Part shown: piece after piece, positions 45,966 to 57,615 of the stretch
Numbering within the stretch: the first letter of the stretch is position 1
How the letters are laid out: each line of letters begins with the position of its first letter
Assembly (NCBI GenBank): GCA_021292105.1
Contig: CM037870.1
Coordinates: forward strand, 8,591,558-8,655,557
Reading direction: 5' to 3'
Source of the DNA: Anadara kagoshimensis
Lineage: Eukaryota; Mollusca; Bivalvia; Arcoida; Arcidae
DNA: 64,000 nt
Notes under the pieces: generated by a model
What the model was told of the DNA's origin: nothing
What the model saw: only the letters and a program-made list of their open reading frames with translations
The model's database searches: none
Program-made: the position numbers and the translations under genes

Positions 45966-46423
45966 TTATCCTTTAATTAATTTCTGTGTACTTAGTTACT
46001 CTTCCATACTACATAATTGTCCATTTGTAACATCGCATTGGTTTTAACCAGTGCAATTGTTCCAAGGAATTAGATCTAGTTTTTCTTCAATTATTTCAGT
46101 ACAGACAAAATAAAACCACTTTGTTTATATACTTGGTTCAAAACCACTAGGGATATCATGTTATCTGTAACTTTTTCACTTCGGAACAAAATTACATTAA
46201 GATGATATCGGCCGCTTTGTGCTGGTTTTATTGATTGGGTTATTTTTGGTATCAACAAGTGTCAATATAAGGGTTTCAATTAAGGCTTTTATATAAGTGG
46301 TCGTCACATTTTTGAACTAACCGAGATTATGATATGCTTAAGTTCAACATTTTAATTTTATTTCATAACAGAAAGGATTATGGTAAACCTTAAGAATTAT
46401 GATTTGGTTCCACCATGAAATAC

Positions 46424-46606
46424 CTTTGCCCTTGATCCACATATACCGTTGTATTGACTGGTCGATGAGGGTTTTGGGTTTATCATACACAGAAATCGAG
46501 GCCCGATCTGAAGGGTTATCTGCCCTTACATTAGAAGTCGTCCTATACTGACCATCTGGATACAGGTGTGTTATAAAGATGGTAGTTTTGTTCAGTCGAG
46601 CGTGAC
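46424..46606 (-). CDS. Candidate internal exon of an unrecognised gene
   Basis: On the minus strand a strong acceptor (TTGCTCTCCTAAATCAG, ending at 46607) opens a 183-nt segment closed by G-GTATTT at 46423. The frame is open throughout and reads HARLNKTTIFITHLYPDGQY, RTTSNVRADNPSDRAS, ISVYDKPKTLIDQS and IQRYMWIKGK. The exon has phase 1 at both ends (2 + 180 + 1 nt), as often seen in exons for extracellular modules. Residue make-up (polar, charged, few low-complexity runs) and higher GC set it apart from neighbouring DNA. The frame also stays open for ~28 codons past the donor. I do not recognise the domain and found no other exon nearby, so this may be one exon of a gene extending beyond view, or a remnant. 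Confidence 0.35.
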
Positions 46607-46918
46607 CTGATTTAGGAGAGCAATAAGTGATTTTAGATCAACAAAAATCCTTAGGGGTTTTATATGTCTCTGGCAGACGGATTATAATCAGTATTTAGAC
46701 ACTAATGACTTGAATGCATCTCGTAATAAAATGATAAAAAATTAACATCCATACATATGTCCAGCTTATTGAAAATTTACACGAAATTATAATTTTATAA
46801 ATGTTTCAAGTATTTGTTTTAATACGTTTTGTCGGGGTCTTATATTCTTACTTTAAGTTTAAATAAAATTAAATCATCGTTTTAAAATATTCCATTCTAG
46901 CTATATTAATGTTTTTAC

Positions 46919-46919
46919 A

Positions 46920-46974
<55 letters not shown>

Positions 46975-47090
46975 AATACATAATGGTTTAAGATATTTTC
47001 TCACCATCAACAATGCAATCTAGCAGATTTAAATAAGAAATAAATCTTCGTTTTTTAAAACATCTCATTTTAGCTTGATAATATACTTAA

Positions 47091-47129
<39 letters not shown>

Positions 47130-47964
47130 ATACTCTGCTTTTTCTTATGTTTATTTTCATAACTAGATGATTTGATATTTATCTAATTGAACAGACAAAT
47201 CCAATGCTCAATAGTTAATTGCAATATTTTATTTTATTTTATTTTATTTTATTTTATTTTATTTTATTTTATTTTATTTTATTTTATTTTATTTATCAAT
47301 CTGAACTGCGAAAAGAATGCAACATAAACCTGACACTGGTAAGGACAAAGCCATATGCATGTGTAACGTTTTGGAGAGAGAGAGAGAGAGAGAGAGAATT
47401 ATTACTTTCAAGTCACGAATATTGATCAATAAATTTGATCAATATACAATAATATTACTTTTTATTTTGACAATCAGGGGTCAGTTGTTCGAAGCCTGAT
47501 TACTTTAATCAATCCATTAGTTAAAATTTGAATTTTGCATTATTCAATATACATGTATATTGTAAACTTAATATTGAAATGTCGAAAATAAAAAAACATC
47601 CATCAAACTAAAGCACGTTGTAATAAAACTATCGAATTTGGTAATAGTATTTTAATTTTTATCCACGTTTTAAATTTCTGCTAATCACTGATTAAATTGG
47701 GTCCAGGACATGATCAGGACATGGTCAAAATGCAATATAATATTTTAAAAGTTCATGAGAACTTAAAAAATCTTAACATAACGTTCCTATTGAACAGTAG
47801 GGGCTCATGCGTGACGGTTTACCTACTTGTTTCAATAATCACTTAATTTCCCAATCAACTAAAAATCGAACCTAACTCATCATTTTACCTAGATCATGTT
47901 ATTTGTGTCATGACAGGCAATTAACATCAGAGATTTATTTATTTTAGAGGTAGTAACTGCGTGT

Positions 47965-48007
<43 letters not shown>

Positions 48008-48024
48008 TTTTAATAATAATAATA

Positions 48025-48065
<41 letters not shown>

Positions 48066-48297
48066 ATGTGGTGTATTTGAATGATAATTTTATCACGAAC
48101 CATTTGAAAATCTGATAAATATTAGTTTAATTTTTCGTTTTTGTTTCAATAATAGTTAATTTTAACTAAGTCATCTTCAATGTTTTTTCCTTCAATTTTA
48201 GTGTATCAAGTCAACATGGCTGGGAATAATCATGTTTTATTTCATTTAGGTTTAAATGTTTTATTGCATTGATTACTTTTGAAACTTGAATAAAATA

Positions 48298-48328
<31 letters not shown>

Positions 48329-48330
48329 TA
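46919..48330. repeat. Cluster of microsatellites
   Basis: (AAAT)n at 46919-46976 and 47090-47131; (TTTTA)n at 47225-47294; (GA)n at 47373-47397; (AAT)n at 47968-48006 followed by inverse (ATT)n at 48026-48064; (ATT)n at 48299-48329. No gene between them. Confidence 0.9.
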
Positions 48331-49407
48331 AATGAATAATAAATATAATAAATAAAAATGTGCATTTTTTTCCTATTTAAGTAAATTTCCCAACTTTTGT
48401 TTTTTTAAAGTCTCGTATTCAATTAGTTAAATAAATAAGAATTATGATAAAATGGAAAATAAAAATGTGCACATTTCATTACTTTCTATTTTTTTTAACT
48501 TGATTAAATTTTTAATAATATTTTAAATAGAAAAGGGCACAATGTTGTATTAGATCCAGTGGGCTAGTAATTGACCATGATAGCGTATACATATCCATAG
48601 TATATACATGGTCTATCCTATTGGCCCTGATCCACTGACTGAAATATTGATACAAATATTGTACCACCTAAATTTCAAATTAAAAGTGGAATGGATTTTT
48701 TTAAAGGTACCACAAAGATTTTTATAACTGAATTTTCATCACGATGTGAATTTTATCATGAAAACCAGACATTTTCACTTTTCTATATCTGTAATAAGAA
48801 AAAAGCTGTTTATAAAAATAGTCCTGTGCACTTTCTAATGAGTTTCATAGGGAAATTAAGTAAAATGTCACCATATTTTAAATCAAAAAGTGGAATGGAT
48901 TTTTTTCAAGATATTTTAATCATTTTTATATTTGAATATTCGTGACAGTATGTATTTTTCACTGAGAACCAGACATTTTTAGAAAATAATATTGTTATTG
49001 GTGAAATTTAAATTTGAAAATCGGGTATATCTAGTTCCCATTGTAACTTAACGGGCTGGCGATCGCACAGGTGACTTAATACAGGTGATGAGACCATCGT
49101 CTTAAACGCATCAATGATTTACGGTCGGACCTCGATTTCTGTACATGTTTTAACAACTGGTCAGTAGGTCAATCCAAATTGCCATTGGGTCTATTGGGGA
49201 GGTAAAGGGTTCATGTATCGTATGATGGTCTACTCTGTGTTATAAATATTTTACTTTTTCATTATTAACAATTGATTGATTGAATGTCCCAGTCAAGAAT
49301 TTTTCACCTATATAAATAAATAAAAAAATAAATACAAGAAGATGAATTCTAAATGTTTCTCATTATACTAAAAAAAAAAAAAAATAAATAAATACTACTG
49401 TCATATT
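48331..49407. other. Intergenic; possible SINE 3' end on minus strand at 49270-49305
   Basis: TCCCAGTCAAGAATTTTTCA is the inverse of the CTTGACTGGGA end shared by the SINEs at 21735 and 31000, followed outward by GATT repeats. Imperfect repeats of GTGGAATGGATTTTTTT occur at 48687 and 48891. No gene supported. Confidence 0.35.
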
Positions 49408-49487
49408 CCATTTTTTCATAAAATACATTCAAAAAATAATTTCTTGAATGTATTTTATGATTAACTTAAGGAATATGACATTACGAT
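49408..49487. mobile_element. Foldback element, hairpin form
   Basis: TTTTTTCATAAAATACATTC and, after ~15 bases, TTGAATGTATTTTATGATTA form inverted arms; outside them ATATTCC and GGAATATGACA extend the pairing. Half copies are at 29806 and 31795. Confidence 0.6.
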
Positions 49488-50071
49488 ATGACACATACAA
49501 AAGTGTACAGACTGAAAACCTTCACAAAATTAATTGCTTAAAATATCATTCTACAAAATTTGATTTTTTTTTCACCTAAAATAGTGGTTTTTATCTGGAA
49601 CAATTTATTTTCCCCAAATTTTTTTCTTAGTTTTTCCCAAAAGTTTCCCGAAAATCCAAGATTTTTTTAAGAAAACAAATCTGTTGCAAACATTTAGATC
49701 CATCATTGAATAGACCAGCAAGTTAAGATATACACTTTCAAATACTACTAAAATTTCTTTTTTTTCAAATTTATGAATGGACTTTGACATAATTAAAATA
49801 TAAACCTATGTCAGTAGTTATTTATAGACGTTAGTATATAGTAAATCCTAATAACATAGTTACTTATGATTTCCATTTACTTCGCAAACAAGCAGTATAT
49901 ATTCTGAACATCTGTGACAAATATCGCCATTGTTTGATTAATCGGTCACATAGTTTACCGACAACGTGAAGCCAACTCACTGACCCTTTACTTCTCTTCA
50001 TTCAAAAACTAAATTCTTTTAAATTATTAGTTTGTATTTGTAAAATTGGTCTTTCTAAATAAAAACAAATC

Positions 50072-50192
50072 ACACGTGGCGAAAGTAGCCTGCTAGACAG
50101 AACTTGAGTTACTTAACCTTCCGGAGCACCTGGTCTCACTTCCGAGTTTTAAAAGTTAATAAGTTTTTACTCTGCTTTTTGGATTGTAATGT
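50072..50192 (+). mobile_element. Retroelement 3' tail with internal deletion
   Basis: CACACGTGGCGAAAGTAGCC, CCTTCCGGAGCACCTGGTCT, then a jump to TTTTTGGATTGTAATGTGC; terminus lost. Confidence 0.75.
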
Positions 50193-50990
50193 GCAATTTT
50201 AATATTGACGGCTATGTTTACATGCGTTTGAGTAACAAATTTCATTCATTTTTTCATAATCAAAATAATTTTTCAAAAGTAACCATTTGGGAATTTAGAG
50301 TGTTCCTTGATTTTTTCAAAATGCTGTACATGTTATTACATCGGTGTTGTGATATATGCAATGAAATTTGAAGTCGACAAATTATGATTAACATAACTTC
50401 CGTTAATCCGAAAACAAAAACAAACAGCTTCGTCGTCCACTCACGTAGACACCCAAGTAGTCTGACCTTGGTCTCTGTTTATTATGATTAAAGATATTTT
50501 TCTGGTGTTTTTTTGTAAATAAGGATGGGGCATACACCACGTCATATAATTATTAATAGACTTATTATTATTTATTTATTTATTTATTTTGATTGATTGA
50601 TTTATTTATTTGATTTAAATTGTTTTTCTTTCATTTAATTTAATTTATTTTTTTTATTTTTTTATTACTATTTTTCATAACGTGTCTAAATGATAATTTA
50701 TAATTTAATACCTACAAAGTTTAATGACATTGGATTCATCCCGTCATCCTTGGACAGTGCATTATATAAAACAGTCAGGACACCGCTGTGTCCACTCCTA
50801 ACGGCCTTGGCAATAATTATAACAACAACAACGTAGTATGGACACGTGATTATCGGCATCGATTCGATCCAATCGATGACCAGTTTTAAATAAAACGCAA
50901 ATTCACTCTCCGGTTTAATAAGTGTATTTTTGTTTATGTTTCGCCTAAATGTTTGTTGCAGTTTGGGTGTGTTATTGGGAATTATAATCA

Positions 50991-51110
50991 ACCACAAACC
51001 TGCCAGTCCATGTCCAAATCATAATTCAAAAAGATAAGAAAAATTATTGTCAATTTAAATCCCACCATGGAAGTGAGGCCGGGTGCTCCGGAAGGGTAAC
51101 CATCTTCGTT
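50991..51110 (-). mobile_element. Retroelement 3' tail, minus strand
   Basis: CCACAAACCTGCCAGTCCAT terminus and GAAGTGAGGCCGGGTGCTCC, GGAAGGGTAACCATC. Confidence 0.8.
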
Positions 51111-51409
51111 ATTAAAACCGCTATTATTCCTGTTTTAAATGATGAACACGTACTATTATTTATTTATTTATTTATTTTTCCATTTTGACAAATCGCGAGG
51201 TTGGATAGGTTTTAGTAGCGTAGCATTGGTTTCGTTCTTGTACTATTAGATCCCATTATAATATTTTTTTTATTAATTTGAAATGTAAGTTAAATCAATT
51301 GAATAATTTTCTCGTACAAATCCGTGTGAGCTGTAGATCTATTACAGTACTAGTACAGCGGAAATGAATAAAAACACTGGAATATCAATTTATACAAATA
51401 TACTTCAGC

Positions 51410-51540
51410 AAAAACATCTAATCCAAATCATAATCCCAAAGTAAATACTTTGAAACTGAAAAATTGAGTTTATCACGTGAACTCCCACCAAGAAAGTGAG
51501 GTCGGGTGCTCCGTGATGGGTAAGCACATCCTGTTTGTTA
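51410..51540 (-). mobile_element. Retroelement 3' tail, minus strand
   Basis: ATCTAATCCAAATCATAATC, TATCACGTGAACTCCCACCA and GTGAGGTCGGGTGCTCCG, TAAGCACATCCTGTTT. Confidence 0.8.
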
Positions 51541-51849
51541 ATTTATATATAAATCTGTCGATTTACTTAACGACCCATGACTTGATGGACATATCGTTAT
51601 CTAGAGTGTATCGAACGATATTGTCATGTGGGGAAAATCTCGTAAATCACGAGATCAAGATATTTGTCTATCTTTATGATGGTCATACTGATTTAAACAG
51701 GATTTAACAAAACAAAAATTCTCTGTATTATCATTTCAGATAGTGTTAAGTGCTTGTTCCAAGTCGAGAGTTAGTTTTATAATAGTTTTAATTCAATAAG
51801 ATCTGATTGTTTTTAAATATAATGTATAGAACCATTTTTTAGGTTGAGT

Positions 51850-52290
51850 TTGTTGGCTTCAGCTGTTGTCGCATTATTTTGTTTGCTGTGGCATGATTCA
51901 GTTCAACATAGTTGTTATGATATTTTGTGTTGGCTTTCGATGTTTTGGCATGTGATTATTGATCCTTGTCACAAAGCTATTTAGTGTTGAATTTAATTAA
52001 TGCGACATCATTTTGTTGATTTTGGTTGCTATGGTAATTTGTGGTTGCTTCTGTTGTTATGGCAATTTGTATTGGCTTTCCTTATTGTGACGTGTTCCTT
52101 TGGCTCTAGTAACTATGGTAATTTGTGTTCGCTACTGTTGTCATGGTAATTTGCTTTTGCTTTTGCTTTCGTTGTTGTGACACGGGTCTCTTGGCTCTGG
52201 TAACTATTGTATTTTGTGTTCGCTCCTGTAGCAATGGCAATTTGTTTTTGCTTTCGTTAGTTTTACACGAGTTTCTGGCTCTGGTCGTGA
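51850..52290. repeat. Imperfect ~90-100-bp tandem repeats, 3-4 copies
   Basis: Phrases TTGGCTCTGGTAACTATGGT, AATTTGTGTTCGCT, TTGTCATGGCAATTTG and TTTCGTTGTTGTGACACG recur at about 51950-52290 with strong divergence. No coding frame persists. Confidence 0.6.
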
Positions 52291-52574
52291 TAAATATGCG
52301 CCATTAAAAGTACACTTATAAAAGGTATATTATAAGCATGGTTCTTAATTATCAATGTTGTCCTTCCAAAAACGTATCTGCCGCCCCCAACAAATATTAT
52401 AACATAATTGTATTGGTGTTCTTTTAGAGGTTTCATTAATATACAGTATATTCTTGACACTTGTTTATTTATTTCAGGTTCAAATCTTTGTGTGAAAATA
52501 TCAATGAAGATTTCTTCGACAGCATATCTACTATGTGATTTTATAGTGATGCAATAGATTCCGTTTTCATTTCA

Positions 52575-52645
52575 CAGTACTAGACGACCGTCTTGGAATA
52601 TAATTCCTCGTAAGAAGTGCTTGGACCATAATTAGTAAACCCAAA
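52575..52645 (+). repeat. Dispersed ~65-bp repeat, copy 3 of 4
   Basis: ACTAGACGACCGTCTTGGAA, TATAATTCCTCGTAAGAAG, TGCTTGGACCATAATTAG; see 14149. Confidence 0.6.
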
Positions 52646-53199
52646 TTTTTTCCAAGATGTTGAAATATTAGTAATTGAACATTTTGTTCAGAAAGAAGCG
52701 CGATAACATATACAGCCATGTTTAAGATTTCATAACAGACGATTAGATGAACATCTCCATTGAAATCAGATTTGATCTTAATATTTTTGTACGCTTTTTG
52801 TCTGTTTGTTTATATGCGCCTTGTACCCGTCAACAGGTACCCAGTTTTAGGCTAAAGCTTAAATCACTATGCAGGTGCCTTTATCAAATGTTCTTTACTT
52901 ATTATAAATTAATTTATTCAGCTACATGGTTTTTATATTTTTTCAGAAAGACCTGGCACCAAATTTCTGTACAATCTAATAATTCCGAACAAAGCTGCAA
53001 GAGTTCATCGCTTAGTGTTCACAACAGTTTGTGATAACTAAAGAAAGTACATTTTATTCAGCTGTAGTCAGGGCTAATGCTAACCACTTTGCAACCATAT
53101 CCTCTGGTTTTTTGTGTATCATAAAACGTATAATTTTAACATCCCCCATATAAAATTAAAACATGAAGACTTAAATAAGTATAAATTACAAAACATCTT

Positions 53200-54065
53200 T
53201 TTATTTTTGACATGAAAAATAAATAAATTAACTCTAGTTACATGATTATGATCATAAAGAGCATACAAATCGATAAGTCACTTCATTTAGATTCTCAAAT
53301 AAATCTCTTTTTGGAGATCAATATTATCCGTTAGATTTAAATCATGTTTTCCCTGGCAGTGACTTTTAACATGTACACGAACATGAGCTAATACGTACTC
53401 ATACACAAACTTGTCATATACCCAAGTTAATAAATAGTAAAATCATACAAAAAACTAATATACTTCTTCATTCAAAGTGCATCACTCGATGAGAAATAAA
53501 ATAATGTCATACTTTCAAATGAACGCATTTATAAGAGTTTTTACTCGTCTCACAATTCCATATATAGAACGCTTTACTGGCCTTTTATACCCATATGTTT
53601 AAAAACACTTGTGGTAAAAAGAACAAGTGTTTTTAGATGTGCGATTTTTGTTTGTTTCACAAAATTAACTGAACCTGCAGTTAAATGTAATCCTTGATAG
53701 AAAATAAACATACAATATTGCTTCTAATGTAACAAAAAGATAGAAAATAAAATGTCCCAAAATTACAGATACATTGGCAAGAAAATGTACTCTCTCCAAC
53801 ACACACACACATACTCTCTCTCTCTCTCGCTATAAGCTTTCGATTCTTTGCAAATGTCTTGTAAAATTTCCAAGAAAAATGAAGAAAAGATAAAGAGAAA
53901 GTAAGTTGTTTGAGGTCCGTTAAAATAATATCCCAATGCATAAATAAATAAGTGTATACACGGAATGAAATACAATGTCATGAAGACGCACAGCGCCCTA
54001 ACGTATGCAAGTTAGACAATACAATACAATATTGGATGATAATGTCAGTGTTTTCATTGCAACAA
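53200..54065 (-). promoter_or_regulatory. Probable 3' UTR of the NR0B gene, with AU-rich element and poly(A) signal
   Basis: The first canonical AATAAA on the minus strand after the stop codon is at 53205-53200, giving a UTR of ~870 nt. Minus-strand TTATTTATTTATG at 53951-53939, about 115 nt after the stop, is an overlapping AUUUA-type element. A (GT)n-(GA)n tract lies at about 53830-53796. The UTR end is inferred only from the signal. Confidence 0.4.
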
Positions 54066-54307
54066 CTACAAGTTTTGTAACATTTCTTTCAATAAAACAT
54101 CTAAATCCATGTTCCCATTGATATGTCGACAAAACAAGTTCTCGATCATCTTGCAATTAATTCCATATAATGTTGGCAGACAAAGAAGCAGACGAGAGTA
54201 GTGCATTACGTCATCTGGCCTTGAGGATCGCACGTGCTGTTGTAACAACTGCTGTATCAAAGAATTCAATTGATCTACCAAATCTGGTCTATCGAGTCCA
54301 ACATAAC
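54066..54307 (-). CDS. NR0B: NR0B-type nuclear receptor, exon 2 (C-terminal half of ligand-binding domain)
   Basis: The acceptor TTTTATGTATTTTCAG ends at 54308. The exon continues the frame of exon 1 (GCT G + GT TAT) as GYVGLDRPDLVDQLNSLIQQ and encodes residues 387-466, ending at a stop codon 54068-54066. The GYVGL start corresponds to the PDVPGL stretch of vertebrate NR0B proteins. Further on, the stretch RLLLCLPTLYGI (425-436) matches the helix 9-10 area, ENLFCRHINGN (442-452) the LFFRPIIG-type helix 11 region, and LLKEML (458-463) is an AF-2 helix of the form two hydrophobics, x, Glu, two hydrophobics. No other gene lies between the exons. Confidence 0.9.
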
Positions 54308-56297
54308 CTGAAAATACATAAAAATAAAACCTTTTTATTTTCTGAATTTTTAAAACCGGTTTCTATGTAACAAAACAACATGTGGTATTTGGATTGCTGG
54401 CAACAAAAAGTAACACATTTTGACATTGAACTTTAGTAAGTTAATGCAAGGGACAAAGAATTAGGTTGTCTCATAAAAAGATTATTTATACTCCACTAAG
54501 AAATAGATGCTTCAATTCCAGTCAAAATATCAGGCAGCGAGCGGGAAAGTAGACATGTAAACAAAGTAGTGGAGTACTGATAACAAGTCCAGGCTGATTG
54601 GTTAAAACTGGATCACTTAGGTATTTAAGTACAATATCAGTCATAATGAAAACACACAGAAATAAAGTATTTCTAATGTTTTATCAGACCTTTAAAATAG
54701 CTGAATCCGCCATGACCTTTAAAACCCCTGACCTCAAGTTTACCACTTTAACCGGGTCGATCATTTATTAATGGTGTCTGGCTATTATTGAACAAACGAA
54801 TTACGCAAGAATGTCCAGTCAAGGGTCAATCTGAGTGCTTTCTAGTAAGAATATCGGTGAAGGGTTGTGTATCCGATAACATAATTGGACATGTCCGTTT
54901 GGATTACAAATCGAAACACTATGGTTACCGATTACAGTGTGTTTATGACATTAGCTTAGATCATTGTACAAATAACTCTAGAAGACCTTGGAAACTCCTA
55001 CGCAGAAAACGAGATACCGCCCTCGACAAAAAATATCCTCCGAATTGTATATAATTTACATTAATTTTTGGTGGTAAACAACTTTCTTCCCATGTCAATC
55101 CTTTACCCCGTGTTTAACCAAGGTTAAACTTTTAGATTGATGAATAATTTTTATTTTTCATTTCAGACATTGCGTATTTTAATCGATTTTAAAATCTCAA
55201 TAAAGACTGTGTTACTGTGACTTAAAATTCAAATTATTTAATAAAGTTTTTTTTTTAAATGAGTACATTCAGTACATATGTCCGTAATAGTTTAAATATC
55301 TAGTAATGACCAATTATTTTATTTTCCTTTTTCTTTGTGTTTTTTCTATTAATTATGAGAATTGTCTTACAATTAATTCTTATTGTCCTTTATAAAGCAC
55401 GCGCACGCACGTGTACTGTTTGACTTTTATTAATGTTCACATTAACGACCTGTACTGAAAATGACATTGACTTGTTCTATTTATAAATCTTCAAAAGATA
55501 TTTTACGTACTTATTCTTTACTTATCCCACAAGAATATAGGTCTCGGTCCTTCCTGGATCATTGCCAAAATTATTAATCAGTCTTTCAGGGCGGTGCTTG
55601 CGTTTATTCAGGGATTGCCTTTGTTGCCGTCATTCAAATTTAAACACTGACGCACAAGGGCATGCCAAACATACCCGGATTGTACTTGCGGTTGTTCGGC
55701 TTTTTCTTTAAAATATTTAAAGATTTAAAACCCACCTTGACATGTCAGTTTATTTATATAAAATTCCACAGCTTTCATTTTAAAACTATTTTCAGATAAA
55801 AGATAGACTTTGATATCTTCAATGTCATTACGTACATCAACGTAACGTAAGGCGGTTTTAACGGACATACGAAAACTTAAATTTTTTTAATGCCTTTATT
55901 AATATAAAATAAAACGACCTTTTATTTATAAATAAAATTATTTTCATGTTTTTGAATTGTAAATAAAAATATTTTTCAAGTTAAAAAACAACTTGTCCTT
56001 CTCAAAAAGGCAATAACCTTAGGCTCATCTTTTATAAACCTACTACACACATAGTTGGTCATCATGTTAGTGACCTCACGCGGCAGTGATCCGTGGCTGT
56101 TAACGTGAGGACAAATGGTTAATGAATAAAGGGAGTTGAGGTCACTGACTTGGTGTAACTTTTGTATGGCTACAATTGCCGTCAGACCACCTGCTCTTCA
56201 CATACTGGTATAACTGATGGGGTAAACATTTTACCACAAGGTCAACAATTGATGAAAACTTTACTGATCATTATAAACATAACCAATCAGCCAACGG

Positions 56298-56332
<35 letters not shown>

Positions 56333-56456
56333 GTAAATTGTAAAGAGATAATAAAAAGAGAGAGAGAGAGGGGGGAGAGAGAGAGATGTAAAATGAAGAG
56401 ATAATAAGTGAGAGAGAGATTTAGAGAGATTTTATAACTTGTAAATGTCAACTCAC
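54308..56456 (-). other. Intron of the NR0B gene (2,149 bp)
   Basis: GT at 56456 (G-GTGAGT) to AG at 54308, phase 1. It holds a (TG)n run at 56301-56330, (GA)n at 56358-56390 and an inverted pair of AGTGACCTCA (about 56071) and TGAGGTCACT (about 56140), both nuclear-receptor half-site-like. ACAAGGTCA occurs near 56236. An 88-codon plus-strand open frame at 54788-55054 is Cys- and Lys-rich but matches nothing I know. Confidence 0.85.
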
Positions 56457-57615
56457 CAGCATTAAATAACACTGCCATTCTGAGGAATGTATACTCCTTC
56501 TGGTCCAAGTTCATTCCCTGACATTTTTTGATAAAGTTTTGTATACTATCACTGGATTTCATGGTTGGCTCATCTGGTGCTGGGGTAACATTCTCCTCAT
56601 CGCTCTCACATGGCCGAGGTGTTACCACATATAAAAAGTTACTCTCCGCCATATACAGTAACAGTAGTCTAGTCCATGAATTGAGAATTAATGTGACCTT
56701 GTCATTATGAGACAAACTTTGGAATTCTGGAATGGATTTAGCAAATTGAACAATTTTCACCAACCAGTCAGATACTCTTGAACTGACAGGCAACATGTTC
56801 TTCTTGGCAAGAGTAACTCGTGTTGTGCCTTTAATTGTCATAGTAGAATATTGTTCAAAATAAGAACTGTCCTCTTGTTCACTAGACACTGGTGATTGTT
56901 CATGTTCTGAATGTAAAGATTTTCCAACACATAAAAGATTTCTCAACATAGAAAAGTTTTCTTCAATGCCTTCTTCATGTGGAATGTCCTCGTGTTGCGG
57001 TGACTTACATGATAGATCAATTGGCTGATCCTGGCAAGAATCGTATTCTAAGTTCGGTGGTGAGGCAGATGGGATAAAATTGTTCTGGTGAAGCATCTCC
57101 TCTCGTTGAGTGAACTGTTGGACGTAATGAGGCGAGTGGACTTCTCTGGTCGGCTTCATATGGCTTGGTGATGGCGAATGCGGTGGGGTCATATCATGAT
57201 GTGAAGAATATGGAATAAACGGAGGCGATATGCTTTGATGCGGTGCTGGCGAGTGTGGTGACGGTGTCATTGTGTCATATGGGGACGGAATTCGTAATGA
57301 AGCATTCGATAAAGTTTGAGCAGGGAATGTTGACGACGACGATGACGACATTCTAGGCGTTGTTAGGTGAGAATACGCCGCTGGTATTTCTCCCATTAGA
57401 ACACTCTGTAAGGTATTTTGTTTTGGCGCACTATTCATATAATGATTATAGTTGCTTTGATTCATAGATTCATAATAAGTTTGTGTTGACATTCCCTGAC
57501 TTCCACAACTTGAATATGTCTCTTTAGTTGGCATAAGCAATCGCTGTAATGTATTAGCTTGGTACGATACAGGATGGCAAGCACACACCGAGCCTTTATC
57601 TCGGCATAAATCCAT
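56457..57615 (-). CDS. NR0B: NR0B (DAX-1/SHP)-type orphan nuclear receptor, exon 1
   Basis: Together with exon 2 this encodes 466 residues. NR0B proteins lack a zinc-finger DNA-binding domain and act as nuclear co-repressors of other nuclear receptors. Seen here: Cys-rich start (C4, C11, C13), LxxLL at 23-27 (LQRLL), a variant at 69-73 (LQSVL) inside a repeated NTLQxxLM phrase, a Pro/Ser/His/Met-rich linker (about 88-170), PIDLS at 198-202 (CtBP-binding type), LxxLL at 224-228 (LRNLL), and the ligand-binding-domain signature FAKSIPEFQSLSHNDKVTLI at 291-310 with K306 where most receptors have Gln. NSWTRLLLL (312-320) and KEYTFLRMAVLFNAG (373-387) fit the NR0B pattern, and the intron falls after LFN-A as in vertebrate NR0B genes. 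The start ATG (57615) has a good context (GACATGG). A DBD on unseen upstream exons cannot be wholly excluded. Confidence 0.92.

Noticed and set aside
49120..49150. CCTCGATTTCTGT shared with the candidate exon at 46.5 kb, suggesting a common repeat
   Set aside because: Only ~13 identical bases with no extended similarity; expected by chance in 64 kb.
50698..50997. 99-codon minus-strand frame
   Set aside because: No domain, and it ends next to a retroelement tail. Kept out for lack of support.
54788..55054. 88-codon plus-strand frame in the NR0B intron as a nested gene
   Set aside because: No recognisable domain, no promoter or poly(A) context, and length within chance expectation for a window this size.
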